Source of the DNA: Bradyrhizobium sp. KBS0727
GTDB taxonomy: Bacteria > Pseudomonadota > Alphaproteobacteria > Rhizobiales > Xanthobacteraceae
Assembly (NCBI RefSeq): GCF_005937885.2
Contig: NZ_CP042176.1
Span: 1,111,501-1,175,500 of the forward strand
Length of the DNA: 64,000 nucleotides
Direction: 5' to 3'
Position numbers and translations under genes: made by a program. A model generated the notes under the pieces. The model was not told the DNA's origin. It worked only from the letters and a program-made list of their open reading frames with translations, and ran no database searches. Shown piece after piece: positions 52,703 through 61,691 of the stretch. Each line of letters begins with the position of its first letter. The first letter of the stretch is position 1.

Positions 52703-52734
52703 ATAATGGTAACTACTTAGAATTTTACCATAAT
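52703..52734. promoter_or_regulatory. Inverted-repeat operator candidate between rfbC and methyltransferase
   Basis: ATGGTAA (52706-52712) and its complement TTACCAT (52725-52731) are spaced by 12 bases; the extended arms ATAATGGTAA and TTACCATAAT match at 9 of 10 positions. The segment is AT-rich in a GC-rich region and lies midway between two divergent genes, the expected place for a regulator-binding site. Confidence 0.5.
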
Positions 52735-52836
52735 ACGGTACAACGCTTTAAATGGCATTGGCTTATGCAATAGATGACGCTGACGAAGCAAAGCACTCGT
52801 TCGAGCAGCCCATTCCAATTTGCGAAGCACAGGCCC

Positions 52837-54126
52837 ATGAACGCACATTCTTTCTCGCAACTGATTGCGTCGAAAACCACCCACGGTCGTTGCCGGCTGT
52901 GCGACAAGGCTCTCAACACCAGCTTCATGGACCTCGGAATGTCTCCGCTGTGCGAGAGCTTTCTGACGGCCGAGCAGACCGATGCAATGGAGCCGTTCTA
53001 TCCGCTGCACGCGCTGGTGTGCGATCGCTGCTTCCTGGTGCAGCTCAAGGAATACGTCCAGCCCGAACATATCTTCACCGAGTATGCCTACTTCTCGTCC
53101 TATTCGACGTCCTGGGTCGAGCATGCGCGGCGCTACTGCGAAATGATCAAGGCCCGCCTGGCGCTCGGCGCCAACAGCCGGGTTTACGAGATCGCCAGCA
53201 ACGACGGCTACCTGCTGCAGCACTTCCTGCCGCTTGGCGTTCCCGTCACCGGCATCGAGCCGGCCGCCAACGTCGCCGAAGTGGCGCGCAAGAAAAACAT
53301 CCCGACGCTGGTCGAGTTCTTCGGCCTCAGCCTCGCGCAGAGGCTGGCATCCGAAGGCAAGACCGCCGACCTCATCATCGGCAACAACGTGTTGGCGCAG
53401 GTGCCCGACCTCAACGACTTCACGGCGGGCATGGCGCATCTCTTGGCGCCGCAGGGCGTGATCACGCTGGAGTTTCCGCATCTCGAGAAGCTCATCAACG
53501 AGAACCAGTTCGATACCATCTATCACGAGCACTTCTCGTACTTCTCGCTGGTCACCATCGACCGCATGGCGAAGCGCCACGGCCTCAAGGTGTTCGACGT
53601 CGAGGAGATCGGTACCCATGGTGGGTCGCTGCGGGTCTATCTCTGCCGCGATGACGCCGCGCACACGGTCACGTCGAAAGTCACCGCGCTGCTGGTCCAT
53701 GAGCGCCAGATCGGCTTCGAGGACATTGCCAGCTACGCACGCTTCGCCGCCGGTGTTCACGATACCAAGCGCAAGCTGTTGTCGTTCCTGATCGGGTGCA
53801 AGGAAAAGGGCGCGCGCATCTGCGGCTACGGCGCGCCGGGCAAGGGCAACACGCTGCTCAATTACTGCGGCATCGGCACCGATTTCCTCGACTTCACCGT
53901 GGACCGCAATCCCTACAAGCACGGCCGCTATACGCCGGGCATGCACATTCCGATCTATCCGGTCGAGGTCATCAACGAGGTGAAGCCGGATTATCTGTTC
54001 ATCCTGCCCTGGAACCTGAAGAACGAGATCGTTGCGCAGATGCGCCACGTCGGCGACTGGGGCGGCAAGTTCATCGTACCGATACCAAGCGTGCATGTCA
54101 TCGACCCGCGGGAGCTTTCGAAATGA
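52837..54126 (+). CDS. SAM-dependent C-methyltransferase (NovU/TylC3-type)
   Basis: A 429-residue sugar C-methyltransferase with three domains. An N-terminal zinc site has CRLC and later VCDRCF. The SAM domain includes VYEIASNDGYLLQHFLPLG (motif I). The active-site segment IYHEHFSYFSLVTI corresponds to the Tyr/His catalytic motif of C3-methyltransferases, and the C-terminal domain includes GYGAPGKGNTLLNYCG. The family methylates C3 of a 4-keto-6-deoxy-hexose. ATG at 52837 is chosen for its N-terminus; the stop overlaps the next gene as ATGA. Confidence 0.88.
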   Translation: MNAHSFSQLIASKTTHGRCRLCDKALNTSFMDLGMSPLCESFLTAEQTDAMEPFYPLHALVCDRCFLVQLKEYVQPEHIFTEYAYFSSYSTSWVEHARRYCEMIKARLALGANSRVYEIASNDGYLLQHFLPLGVPVTGIEPAANVAEVARKKNIPTLVEFFGLSLAQRLASEGKTADLIIGNNVLAQVPDLNDFTAGMAHLLAPQGVITLEFPHLEKLINENQFDTIYHEHFSYFSLVTIDRMAKRHGLKVFDVEEIGTHGGSLRVYLCRDDAAHTVTSKVTALLVHERQIGFEDIASYARFAAGVHDTKRKLLSFLIGCKEKGARICGYGAPGKGNTLLNYCGIGTDFLDFTVDRNPYKHGRYTPGMHIPIYPVEVINEVKPDYLFILPWNLKNEIVAQMRHVGDWGGKFIVPIPSVHVIDPRELSK

Positions 54127-54920
54127 AGGTCGTTCTTTTTTGCGGCGGGCTGGGTACCCGGATTCGGGAATATTCCGAAAGCATCCCGAAGCCGATGGTG
54201 CCGGTTGGACATCAGCCGATCATGTGCCACGTCATGCAGTATTACAGCCAGTACGGGCATGACGATTTCATTCTGTGCCTCGGCTACAAGGCCAACGTGA
54301 TCAAGGACTACTTCCTGAACTACCGGCAGACCGCCAACAGCGATTGCGTCATTTCGGAGTTCGGCAAGAAGGTCGAGATCCTTGGCGACCGGCCGCCGGA
54401 CTGGCGCGTCTCGCTGGTGGATACCGGCACCTGGCGCAACATCGGCGAACGCCTGATGGCGGTCAAACACCTCGTCAAGGACGAGGAAATCTTCCTCGCC
54501 AACTACAGCGACGGGCTGACCGACGCGCCGCTGCCGGAGATGATCGAGAAATTCAAGGCGAGCGGCAAGATCGGCTGCTTCATCGCGATCCATCCGCCGA
54601 TCAGCTTCCACCTGACCGAGTTCGACGCCGATGGTTCCGTGCAGCGGATCCGCTCGAGCCAGGAATCCGATATCTGGATCAACGGCGGGTTTTTCATTTT
54701 CCGGAAAGAGATCTTCGACTTCATCAAGGAAGGCGAGGAACTCGTGCTGGAGCCGTTCAACCGCCTGATCGAGGGCGGTCACTTGATGGCCTACAAGTAT
54801 GAAGGTTTCTGGCGCGCGATGGATACGCTGCGCGACCGCCAGGTTCTCGAGGACATGGTGGAGCGTGGCGACACGCCGTGGCGCATTCAGCAAGTCCTGC
54901 CGAGCATCAAGGCCGCGTGA
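54123..54920 (+). CDS. rfbF: Glucose-1-phosphate cytidylyltransferase-like (RfbF)
   Basis: A 265-residue nucleotidyltransferase. VLFCGGLGTRIREYSESIPK with PMVPVGHQP gives the nucleotide-binding G-G-x-G-T-R and K-P-M motifs, and GYKANVIKDYFLNY follows. Similar to CDP-glucose synthases (RfbF/Ddh A) rather than RmlA. It should make CDP-glucose from glucose-1-phosphate and CTP. ATGA overlap with the methyltransferase and TGATG overlap with the deacetylase show strict translational coupling. Confidence 0.86.
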   Translation: MKVVLFCGGLGTRIREYSESIPKPMVPVGHQPIMCHVMQYYSQYGHDDFILCLGYKANVIKDYFLNYRQTANSDCVISEFGKKVEILGDRPPDWRVSLVDTGTWRNIGERLMAVKHLVKDEEIFLANYSDGLTDAPLPEMIEKFKASGKIGCFIAIHPPISFHLTEFDADGSVQRIRSSQESDIWINGGFFIFRKEIFDFIKEGEELVLEPFNRLIEGGHLMAYKYEGFWRAMDTLRDRQVLEDMVERGDTPWRIQQVLPSIKAA

Positions 54921-55573
54921 TGAAAGGGTTGCAGCTTGCCAAGCCGGGCGAGCGTCTCTCGGTTCTGTGTCTGGGAGCGCATTCGGACGATATTGAAATC
55001 GGCGCCGGCGGCACGCTGCTCAGTCTGATGGAACGCGGGATACAACTCGACGTGCACTGGTGCGTGTTGAGCGGCGGTGGCATCCGCGACGACGAGGCCA
55101 GAAAATCCGCGGCCGACTTTCTTGCGAAGGCCGCCAAGGCCCAGGTCGAGGTGATGTCGTTTCGTGACGGTTTCTTCCCCGAGCAGGGTGAATCAATCAA
55201 GCAGTGGTTCGAGGCGCTGAAGCCAAGGGTGGATCCGGATCTGATCCTGACCCATCGGCGCGACGATGCGCATCAGGACCATCGCAAGGTTTGCCAACTG
55301 ACGTGGAATACGTTCCGGGATCATCAGATCCTCGAATATGAAATTCCGAAGTGGGACGGCGACATCGGTCAGCCCAACGTCTACGTGCCGGTTTCTGCTG
55401 TGGCGCTGAAGCGCAAGATCGAGCTGTTGATTTCGCATTTTGGCAGCCAGCGCTCAAAGCGCTGGTTCGACGACGAAACGTTTCGGGGATTGGCGCGGAT
55501 CAGGGGCATGGAGTGCTGTGCGCCGGAGCGTTACGCCGAAGCCTTTTTTGGACGCAAGCTTGCGCTGATTTGA
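54920..55573 (+). CDS. PIG-L family deacetylase
   Basis: A 217-residue zinc deacetylase. The PIG-L motifs are AHSDDIEIGAGG (Zn ligands and catalytic Asp) and RRDDAHQDHR (second His). The family removes acetyl from N-acetylglucosamine-type sugars or carrier-linked glycosides. It starts inside the previous stop (TGATG). With the FemAB-like and DUF4910 proteins it may replace an N-acetyl group on an amino sugar. Confidence 0.87.
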   Translation: MKGLQLAKPGERLSVLCLGAHSDDIEIGAGGTLLSLMERGIQLDVHWCVLSGGGIRDDEARKSAADFLAKAAKAQVEVMSFRDGFFPEQGESIKQWFEALKPRVDPDLILTHRRDDAHQDHRKVCQLTWNTFRDHQILEYEIPKWDGDIGQPNVYVPVSAVALKRKIELLISHFGSQRSKRWFDDETFRGLARIRGMECCAPERYAEAFFGRKLALI

Positions 55574-55643
55574 CGATACGGCGCGCGAGTGCACTGCTGA
55601 CGCAGTGCCGGGACTTAACAGATTTATTCGAGTGAGCATCGCG

Positions 55644-56705
55644 ATGTGCAACGAACATTCTCCGCAGATTCACGCCGATGAGTGGGTCCAGGTCAAGTCA
55701 AAGGAAGAAATTCTGGCGACGCTGGATGCCAATGGTCGTCTCGACGAACTGCCGTTCATGCCGGAGATGCTCAAATACTGCGGCGCCCGGGTGAAGGTCG
55801 GCAAGCGGGCGCACAAGACCTGCGATCCCGCACTCGGGATCGGCGGTCGCAAGATGGCCAACACCGTCCATCTGTCGAACATCCGTTGCAATGGCGCGGC
55901 GCATGACGGCTGCGAGGCCGGATGCCTGATCTTCTGGAAAGAGGCGTGGCTGAAGCCGATCAGCGCTGAGCCGGCGAAGGTTAATGCGGCGTCCGCACCG
56001 CTTGTTCCGTCCAGCGGTGCCGGATGCGCCGAAGAGGTCCTGCATTCGAGCATCAGGGTCCCGATGGCCGCCGGCGAGACTGAACAGCTCTATGTCTGTC
56101 AGAACACGCAGATCAAGTTCGCCACCCAGCCGTTGCCCTGGTGGGATGTTCGCCAATACGTGGAAGATTACACCTCGGGCAATGTACGCCTGTCGGAACT
56201 GGCGGTTGGGTTGCTGTACTCCACCTACCGCACGGTCGCCGAAGCCGGCGTCGGGGTCGGTTTCGCGATGCGCTGGGTCTACGATCAATTCCAGCGCACG
56301 ATCGGTGGCGTACCCTATCCGAACCGGCCCTACGGCGTTCCGAAGGGCACTCCGGTGCCGAGAGCGACGCTCGATCTGGAAGTCGGCGAGAAGGTTCGCG
56401 TCAAGCCCTACAAGGAAATTCTGAAGACCCTGGATTCCACCTATCGGAACCGCGGGCTGTATTTCGATGGCGAGATGGTGCCATTCACCGAACGCGAATA
56501 CGAAGTTGAACGCCGGCAGAAGCAGATCATCGACGAGGCGTCCGGCAAGATGATCCGGTTCAAGACCGATGCCATCATCCTCAAGGATGCCGTCTGCGAA
56601 GCGCGTTATGCGATTTGCCGCCGCTTCTGTCCGCGCGCGATCTATCCCTATTGGCGCGAGATCTGGCTGGAGCGCGTGCCCAAAACCGCGGTCAAGGCGG
56701 ACTGA
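55644..56705 (+). CDS. Cys-rich protein with internally duplicated domain, unknown function
   Basis: A 353-residue protein of unrecognised function. Two similar halves are visible. The first, WVQVKSKEEILATLD, leads to RCNGAAHDGCEAGC and then IFWKEAWL (C-x7-C-x3-C). The second, KVRVKPYKEILKTLD, leads to VCEARYAICRRFC and PYWREIWL (C-x6-C-x3-C). The spacing suggests a duplicated metal- or Fe-S-binding unit. Additional Cys occur in KYCG and KTCD. A start at 55644 (MCNEHSPQ) is preferred over the TTG at 55605. It sits between the deacetylase and flippase, so it probably acts in sugar modification. Confidence 0.75.
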   Translation: MCNEHSPQIHADEWVQVKSKEEILATLDANGRLDELPFMPEMLKYCGARVKVGKRAHKTCDPALGIGGRKMANTVHLSNIRCNGAAHDGCEAGCLIFWKEAWLKPISAEPAKVNAASAPLVPSSGAGCAEEVLHSSIRVPMAAGETEQLYVCQNTQIKFATQPLPWWDVRQYVEDYTSGNVRLSELAVGLLYSTYRTVAEAGVGVGFAMRWVYDQFQRTIGGVPYPNRPYGVPKGTPVPRATLDLEVGEKVRVKPYKEILKTLDSTYRNRGLYFDGEMVPFTEREYEVERRQKQIIDEASGKMIRFKTDAIILKDAVCEARYAICRRFCPRAIYPYWREIWLERVPKTAVKAD

Positions 56706-56733
56706 CCCCTGACGACTGCAAGGAACGATCGTT

Positions 56734-58251
56734 TTGTCTGAGTCCGGCGCCGACAAATATTTCCTGGAAAACAAGGCCTATGCCGGCCTTGGCCGGGCGT
56801 CGTTGCACAGCGGCGTGATCTTCATCGCCGCGCGCGGCGCAAATATCTTCGTTCAGCTGGCCTCGACGATCCTGCTGGCGCGCGTGCTCAGTCCGCACGA
56901 CTTCGGTCTTGTGGCCATGGTGGTGGCGCTGGTCGGTTTCGCGCCGATGCTGATCGATCTCGGCACCAGCGAAGCGTCGACGCAGAAGACCCATATCACC
57001 CAGGCAGATATCAGCGCGCTGTTCTGGCTGAACATCGCGATCGCGCTGGTCCTGACCGTTCTGCTCGCCGGTGGCAGCGGCGCCGTGGCGGTGTTCTTTG
57101 GTGAACCGTCCCTGACCGGCATCGCGCTGGTGTTGTCGGTCACCTTTATCCTGACGGCGCTGTCGACCCAGCACTACGCGCTGATGCGAAGGGCGATGCA
57201 GTTCCGTCACATCGCGATGATCGATATATCCGCGAACCTGATCGGCAGCATCGTCAGCGTCGCCATGGCGCTGACGGGCTGGGGCTACTGGTCGCTGGTG
57301 GCAAAGCCGATCGTGACCGCGGCCCTGACGGCGGTGTTCGTCTGGATGAGCTGCCACTGGGTCCCAGGTCGGCCGCGTTTCTCGTCGGACGTGAAGGAGC
57401 TGGTCGGCTTCGGACTGGGCGTGACCGGTTTCACCATGACGGATTATCTGGCGAAATCGGCGGATCGGATTGCGATCGGCTATTTCCTGGGCGCGGGCCC
57501 GCTCGGCTATTTCCAGAACGCATTCACGATCTACAGCAACGTGCTCAGTATTCTCACCGAACCGCTGCATAACATCGCGGCCTCGAGCCTGAGCAAGCTC
57601 CGGAACGACATCGACGAACTCAAGCGTTCCTGGACGATGGCGCTGTCGTCGTTGAGCTTCTTCTCCGCGCCGGCCTTTGCGGTGCTCGCGGTGACCGGGC
57701 AGGATTTCGTGGTGCTGCTGCTCGGGCAGAAATGGGCGCCTGCAGGGCCGCTGTTATGCATCTTCGCCGTGCGGGGCATTGCCCATAGCGTTGAGCGCAC
57801 CATGGGATGGATTCATGTCGCGGCCGGGCGCGCCGATCGCTGGATGTGGTGGGGCGCCTTTAGTGCCGTGTTCCAGCTATTGGCATTGGCGGCCGGCTTG
57901 CCGTTCGGCGTTACCGGTGTCGCCATCGCCTACACGATTGCGATGTTTGTTTTGTTCGTCCCGGCGCTGGTCTATGCCGGGCGGCCGGTCGGCATCGGAA
58001 CCAGGGATGTGTTGCAGGCCGTCGGTCCCCAGACGGTCGCGGGGCTCGTCGCCGTTGCGGTGGGCTTTGTGGTGCAACTGGAGTTTCTCGGCGAGCTGTC
58101 CCAGTTCATGCGCGTTTTCGTTTCCGGCATGGTTTGCGTGGCAGCCTATTTCGCCGTGGTGATCGGTGTCTTCCGAGTTGCCGATCCGCTGCGGCTGGTT
58201 TTTTCCGTGCTGCGCGATTTTCGTGCCGTTCGTTCACCCGTCAATTCTTGA
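56734..58251 (+). CDS. Oligosaccharide flippase, Wzx-like
   Basis: A 505-residue inner-membrane protein with about twelve to fourteen segments, of the MOP/polysaccharide-transport family: SGVIFIAARGANIFVQLAST, LSPHDFGLVAMVVALVGFAP, DYLAKSADRIAIGYFLG and YFQNAFTIYSN. It should flip lipid-linked repeat units before polymerisation. The start is TTG at 56734, preceded by AAGGAAC. It follows the Cys-rich protein by 28 bp. Confidence 0.88.
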   Translation: MSESGADKYFLENKAYAGLGRASLHSGVIFIAARGANIFVQLASTILLARVLSPHDFGLVAMVVALVGFAPMLIDLGTSEASTQKTHITQADISALFWLNIAIALVLTVLLAGGSGAVAVFFGEPSLTGIALVLSVTFILTALSTQHYALMRRAMQFRHIAMIDISANLIGSIVSVAMALTGWGYWSLVAKPIVTAALTAVFVWMSCHWVPGRPRFSSDVKELVGFGLGVTGFTMTDYLAKSADRIAIGYFLGAGPLGYFQNAFTIYSNVLSILTEPLHNIAASSLSKLRNDIDELKRSWTMALSSLSFFSAPAFAVLAVTGQDFVVLLLGQKWAPAGPLLCIFAVRGIAHSVERTMGWIHVAAGRADRWMWWGAFSAVFQLLALAAGLPFGVTGVAIAYTIAMFVLFVPALVYAGRPVGIGTRDVLQAVGPQTVAGLVAVAVGFVVQLEFLGELSQFMRVFVSGMVCVAAYFAVVIGVFRVADPLRLVFSVLRDFRAVRSPVNS

Positions 58252-58271
58252 GCCCAGACCCAGGCATACCG

Positions 58272-58742
58272 ATGCAACATCTCGAACGATTTCTTGTCGA
58301 ACTCGACAGCGGCCCATCAAGCGCGGTTTCCCGCGTGGCGCTTGGCCTGTGCATTCCGCCGGTGTTTCGCGCGCTGTCCGGCGGCGCTGACCGGATCTGG
58401 ATCGACCTGGCCTTATTCCTCGCACTACTGATCGGACTTCGGGTCGGTCCGGCCGTGCTGCGCAAGGTCCTGCCATTTTCCGCCGAAGCGAAGCAGATCT
58501 GGTTCAATCGTCGCCAGATCGCCAAGCGGCATGACAGCTACCAATGGCAGAAGCTGTTCTGGGTTGGCCTGGGCCTGTTGCCCTATGCCGTCGCTGGCGG
58601 CGGCCTCCGAACTGGCGAATGGGTGTTGACGGCGATCTGCCTGATCGGTGGCGGTGCTGGATTGCTGATCTGGCGCCGGATCAATGCTGCGCCCGCCGCG
58701 GCGCAGATCAAAGTGCCCGTCCTCAATCAAGCGAAGGCGTGA
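58272..58742 (+). CDS. Hypothetical membrane protein, 156 residues
   Basis: Begins MQHLERFLVELDSGPSSAVS; three hydrophobic segments follow (about residues 40-60, 95-112 and 118-134), separated by a basic loop (QIWFNRRQIAKRHDSYQWQK). Located 20 bp after the flippase, so probably co-transcribed. No family recognised. The ATG at 58272 is used; a longer frame from 58134 overlaps the flippase gene. Confidence 0.6.
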   Translation: MQHLERFLVELDSGPSSAVSRVALGLCIPPVFRALSGGADRIWIDLALFLALLIGLRVGPAVLRKVLPFSAEAKQIWFNRRQIAKRHDSYQWQKLFWVGLGLLPYAVAGGGLRTGEWVLTAICLIGGGAGLLIWRRINAAPAAAQIKVPVLNQAKA

Positions 58743-58754
58743 CGCGGGTTCTAG

Positions 58755-60260
58755 CTAGAAGCTGAGCGGCTGTGCCGGAAGTTCGCGGCATTCGGAATAG
58801 ACCGACCGGTCCTGCAGGTCCGCCCGTTCCAGGCATTGCGCGGTATCGCTGACCGTTCCCGCGACGCTGAAGTCATAGGCCTGGTTCTTGAACATCAGAA
58901 CATAACGCCCCGGTGACAGGGTGAAATTCGGATCGGACGGCCGGATCAGGATCATCTCCTGATTCGTCGGCACCGGCGCAATCCGCAGATCGACCGCTCC
59001 ACCGCGTACCGCCCAGGTATCCTCGATGGCCATCGACTTCGGCTTGCTGCCGGCGAACGTCGTCGCCTGCATGACCTTTGCGACGATCCGCACCGAGGCC
59101 GTTTCGGGGACGCTGGTGGCCAATTCACGGTGATAGACCACGAAGGATAGATGTCCGTTGGCGAGCGGCGCCGGCGCCGGTTTCGATATCGTGCTCGAAA
59201 TCGACACGCGCGCATCGGGAACGCGGATCGGCAACGGCTCGAGCGGCGTCAGTTGCCCGTCGCTGATGGCATAGACGCCGTAGGTGTCGGGAGCCGCGAA
59301 CGGGGTGGCGGCGGGCGTCTGGCGGGCGATCGGCGCGGCGTTCGATGGTGCCTGTTGCGTTGCTTTTGCCACCGGCCAGGAGACGTGGACCAGCATGTCG
59401 GCAACTTTTTGCCGCGCCGGGCTCAGCCAGGGCATTCCACCCCAGAGCTTCATGGTGATCAGGCCGGTTCCTGCCAGCATCAGCACCGTAAGCAACGCGA
59501 CCTTGGCTGCGAGGCTCAAGCGGAAGCCTTTGGCCCGCGTGGCGGGAATCTTCGCGGCAATCCTGACGCCAGGAACGATCAACGGCGGCGGTGTTTTCGC
59601 GCGTGCGGGCGCCGCTTTGGTGTTTGCATCGACGGTGCCGGCGCCGGGGTTTCGCTGGGCCGGATCGACAGGTGGACGGCGATTGCCGTCCGGCGCCTGC
59701 GGTTGCCGCTCAGGTGGGCGGCCGGGGGTCTCCGAAGCAGGAGCGCGGCACGGCTGCGCCGGTTCGCCTGGCGCATCGTAGACGGTGAATGGAGGGCGGG
59801 CTTTCTGCTGGATGTCGGCCGCGAACTTGCTGCTGCGTGACATGCCGGGCGGTCTGGTCCTGGCCCCGAACTCCCGTGTGGCTTCTGCCCGACCCGGCTT
59901 GCCGGCAAAGCCCTTGGCGCCGGAACGTGCGGTTTCGAGGCGTCGCATGTCTTTCAGTTCGCGCGCGATATCGAGGACCTCCTCACGGAGGCGCTTGAGT
60001 TCGGATTTCTGATGCCGCTCGGCTTCGATGCGAAGCTCGTTCTCGTTCAAGAATCTGGCGTTGTGGCGCGATCGATCCGGCGAATGGGAAAACGGCGCGC
60101 CCTCCGGGCGGCGCTCGTCGGTGGCCGCATACGGTTCGCGGCGCTGAGGTCCTGCCCGATACCGTCGCGGCGCCGGCCGGGACGGCGCGGTCCCGCCTTG
60201 CTGAAGGCCAGCCTCGGGAGCCGGTCTGCGATGACCAGCAATGTACAAATTACGCTTCAC
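58755..60260 (-). CDS. Hypothetical membrane-anchored protein with Pro-rich cytoplasmic region
   Basis: A 501-residue protein starting at GTG 60260. The first half (about 1-230) is charged and Pro/Arg-rich with a coiled-coil-like stretch (LKRLREEVLDIARELKDMRR). One membrane helix lies near residues 250-270 (AKVALLTVLMLAGTGLITMK). The C-terminal periplasmic half is beta-rich and ends SVYSECRELPAQPLSF. Similar layouts occur in unknown proteins beside exopolysaccharide loci in Bradyrhizobium. Function unknown; convergent with the small membrane protein gene. The exact start is uncertain. Confidence 0.55.
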   Translation of the reverse strand: MKRNLYIAGHRRPAPEAGLQQGGTAPSRPAPRRYRAGPQRREPYAATDERRPEGAPFSHSPDRSRHNARFLNENELRIEAERHQKSELKRLREEVLDIARELKDMRRLETARSGAKGFAGKPGRAEATREFGARTRPPGMSRSSKFAADIQQKARPPFTVYDAPGEPAQPCRAPASETPGRPPERQPQAPDGNRRPPVDPAQRNPGAGTVDANTKAAPARAKTPPPLIVPGVRIAAKIPATRAKGFRLSLAAKVALLTVLMLAGTGLITMKLWGGMPWLSPARQKVADMLVHVSWPVAKATQQAPSNAAPIARQTPAATPFAAPDTYGVYAISDGQLTPLEPLPIRVPDARVSISSTISKPAPAPLANGHLSFVVYHRELATSVPETASVRIVAKVMQATTFAGSKPKSMAIEDTWAVRGGAVDLRIAPVPTNQEMILIRPSDPNFTLSPGRYVLMFKNQAYDFSVAGTVSDTAQCLERADLQDRSVYSECRELPAQPLSF

Positions 60261-60569
60261 GGCGAACCTCAGCCAAAACCGTCGGAGTCCGTGTCAGGCG
60301 GCGGCACTTTTGCCGGCAACTCGTCATCGGGCATCCGAAACACAGGGACGTCGTGTCAGTCCCAAAAAAATCGAGGCTGTCACCGGAAGTAATGAGTCGG
60401 CCGTCCGTTCCTCCACAATTTCACGAATTCGTTAACCATATGTTTCGAGGGTTCATTAACTTTCTGACGGCTGATGCCGCGCAAATGCGGATGAGGCATC
60501 GAGCTGGTTCGGCACCAGCAACCGCGCGTTGCTGACGCTGACATGATCGCCGTGGCGAAACGTATCGTG
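60261..60569. other. 309-bp intergenic region
   Basis: No frame here looks coding. It contains GTTAACCAT (60431-60439) and CATTAAC (60454-60460), and an A-run near 60365. It probably carries the promoter of the minus-strand 501-residue protein gene. Confidence 0.4.
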
Positions 60570-61691
60570 CTAGGCCTGCGAAGCGATCCGGTCGAGCCGA
60601 TCGGCGCGGGCTTCCATGCCGTCGGTCGGCGCCAGGCCGAGGACATCGAACACGATCCTGATGCGATGCAGCCAGTCGTGCCGGCGCGCGGCCTCAACGA
60701 CGTTCCTGGCGCGAACCGTCTGCAACCGCGCCGGGTTGCCGTTCACGTCCGCCAGGATATCGGCAATGTCGGGGGAATCGAACGGGAGGTGGATCACCGC
60801 GTCCGGCCAGTCGAACTGCCGCTTGAATTCGTCGGTGCGCGGCGCTTCGCCGATCATGGCCGTGCCCGCGGCGATGCCCTCGTAGAAGCGTGCGGAAATC
60901 TCGTCGCGACCGGCGGTGAACTCGGGATTGTTGACGTGGCTGCGATTGGCGATGAAGTAGCGGCTGTGTCTGAGGATTGTCGCCAGCATGAGACGATGCT
61001 CCCCAGGGTTGTCGACGCGAAACGTACGCTGCTTCAGGTCGGAGCCGCTCGCGGCCACGGTGTCGTAGTAGTAGAAGGCGTGCCGTCGTTCGGCATCCGC
61101 CAGCAATGCCTGATGCGTGACCGCTGAGCGGCGGCCGATGTTGCAGACGTCGATCGGCCGCGGCTGATCCAGCGCCGCTGGTGCGAAACGCAGTACATCG
61201 GTCGCCAGCGGAAGGTAGCTGCAGGGCCGGCCGGTGATGCGCGCGACGTCGTCGACGCAGTGACGCAGCCCGAGAAAGATATGATCGAATTCGGACAGCA
61301 GCTCGAGCAGATATTCCGGCAACTGGTCGGTCCAGACCTCGGTGATGAAGCAGGCTGTCTTGCGGCAGCGCTGGCGCCAGTCCGGGATCGTCGCCAGCGA
61401 GTACAATTCGAAGGCGTTGCTGAAGACCGGAAAGAACAATTCGTAATCGTGCTCCAGCGCCACCTTGCCCCGCGGCGACGGCGCAAGCCGAAGTGCAACG
61501 CGCGATGATCCGGTCGTGGCACGCGCCAGCTTGTAGGCTCGCCGCGAGAACTCGAGTGAGGGTAGATCCGTAGCGTCGATGCGCTCGGCACCGGTAACGG
61601 CCTGAAAAGTATCCTCGAACTCATAGGCGAGGCAAAACGCGACCAGATCGGAAATCCGACGCTGCGATAGGAGCAATACCTTGCCGTGCAC
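60570..61691 (-). CDS. CgeB-like glycosyltransferase
   Basis: A 373-residue GT-B-like protein. The C-terminal half has PFDSPDIADILADVNGNPAR and the motif ISARFYEGIAAGTAMIGEAP, the typical E-x6-G region of Glyco_trans_1_2/CgeB-type transferases; the middle contains VDVCNIGRRS-like PIDVCNIGRRSAVTHQALLA. The start is GTG at 61691 (VHGKVLLLSQRR); the 53 residues before it in an extended frame look non-homologous. It is separate from the main cluster by the 501-residue gene but belongs functionally to glycan synthesis. Confidence 0.75.
   Translation of the reverse strand: MHGKVLLLSQRRISDLVAFCLAYEFEDTFQAVTGAERIDATDLPSLEFSRRAYKLARATTGSSRVALRLAPSPRGKVALEHDYELFFPVFSNAFELYSLATIPDWRQRCRKTACFITEVWTDQLPEYLLELLSEFDHIFLGLRHCVDDVARITGRPCSYLPLATDVLRFAPAALDQPRPIDVCNIGRRSAVTHQALLADAERRHAFYYYDTVAASGSDLKQRTFRVDNPGEHRLMLATILRHSRYFIANRSHVNNPEFTAGRDEISARFYEGIAAGTAMIGEAPRTDEFKRQFDWPDAVIHLPFDSPDIADILADVNGNPARLQTVRARNVVEAARRHDWLHRIRIVFDVLGLAPTDGMEARADRLDRIASQA

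Noticed and set aside
60380..60697. A 105-codon minus-strand frame overlapping the CgeB-like gene end
   Set aside because: It lies in a different frame from the transferase, is Arg/Ser-rich, and has no recognisable domain.
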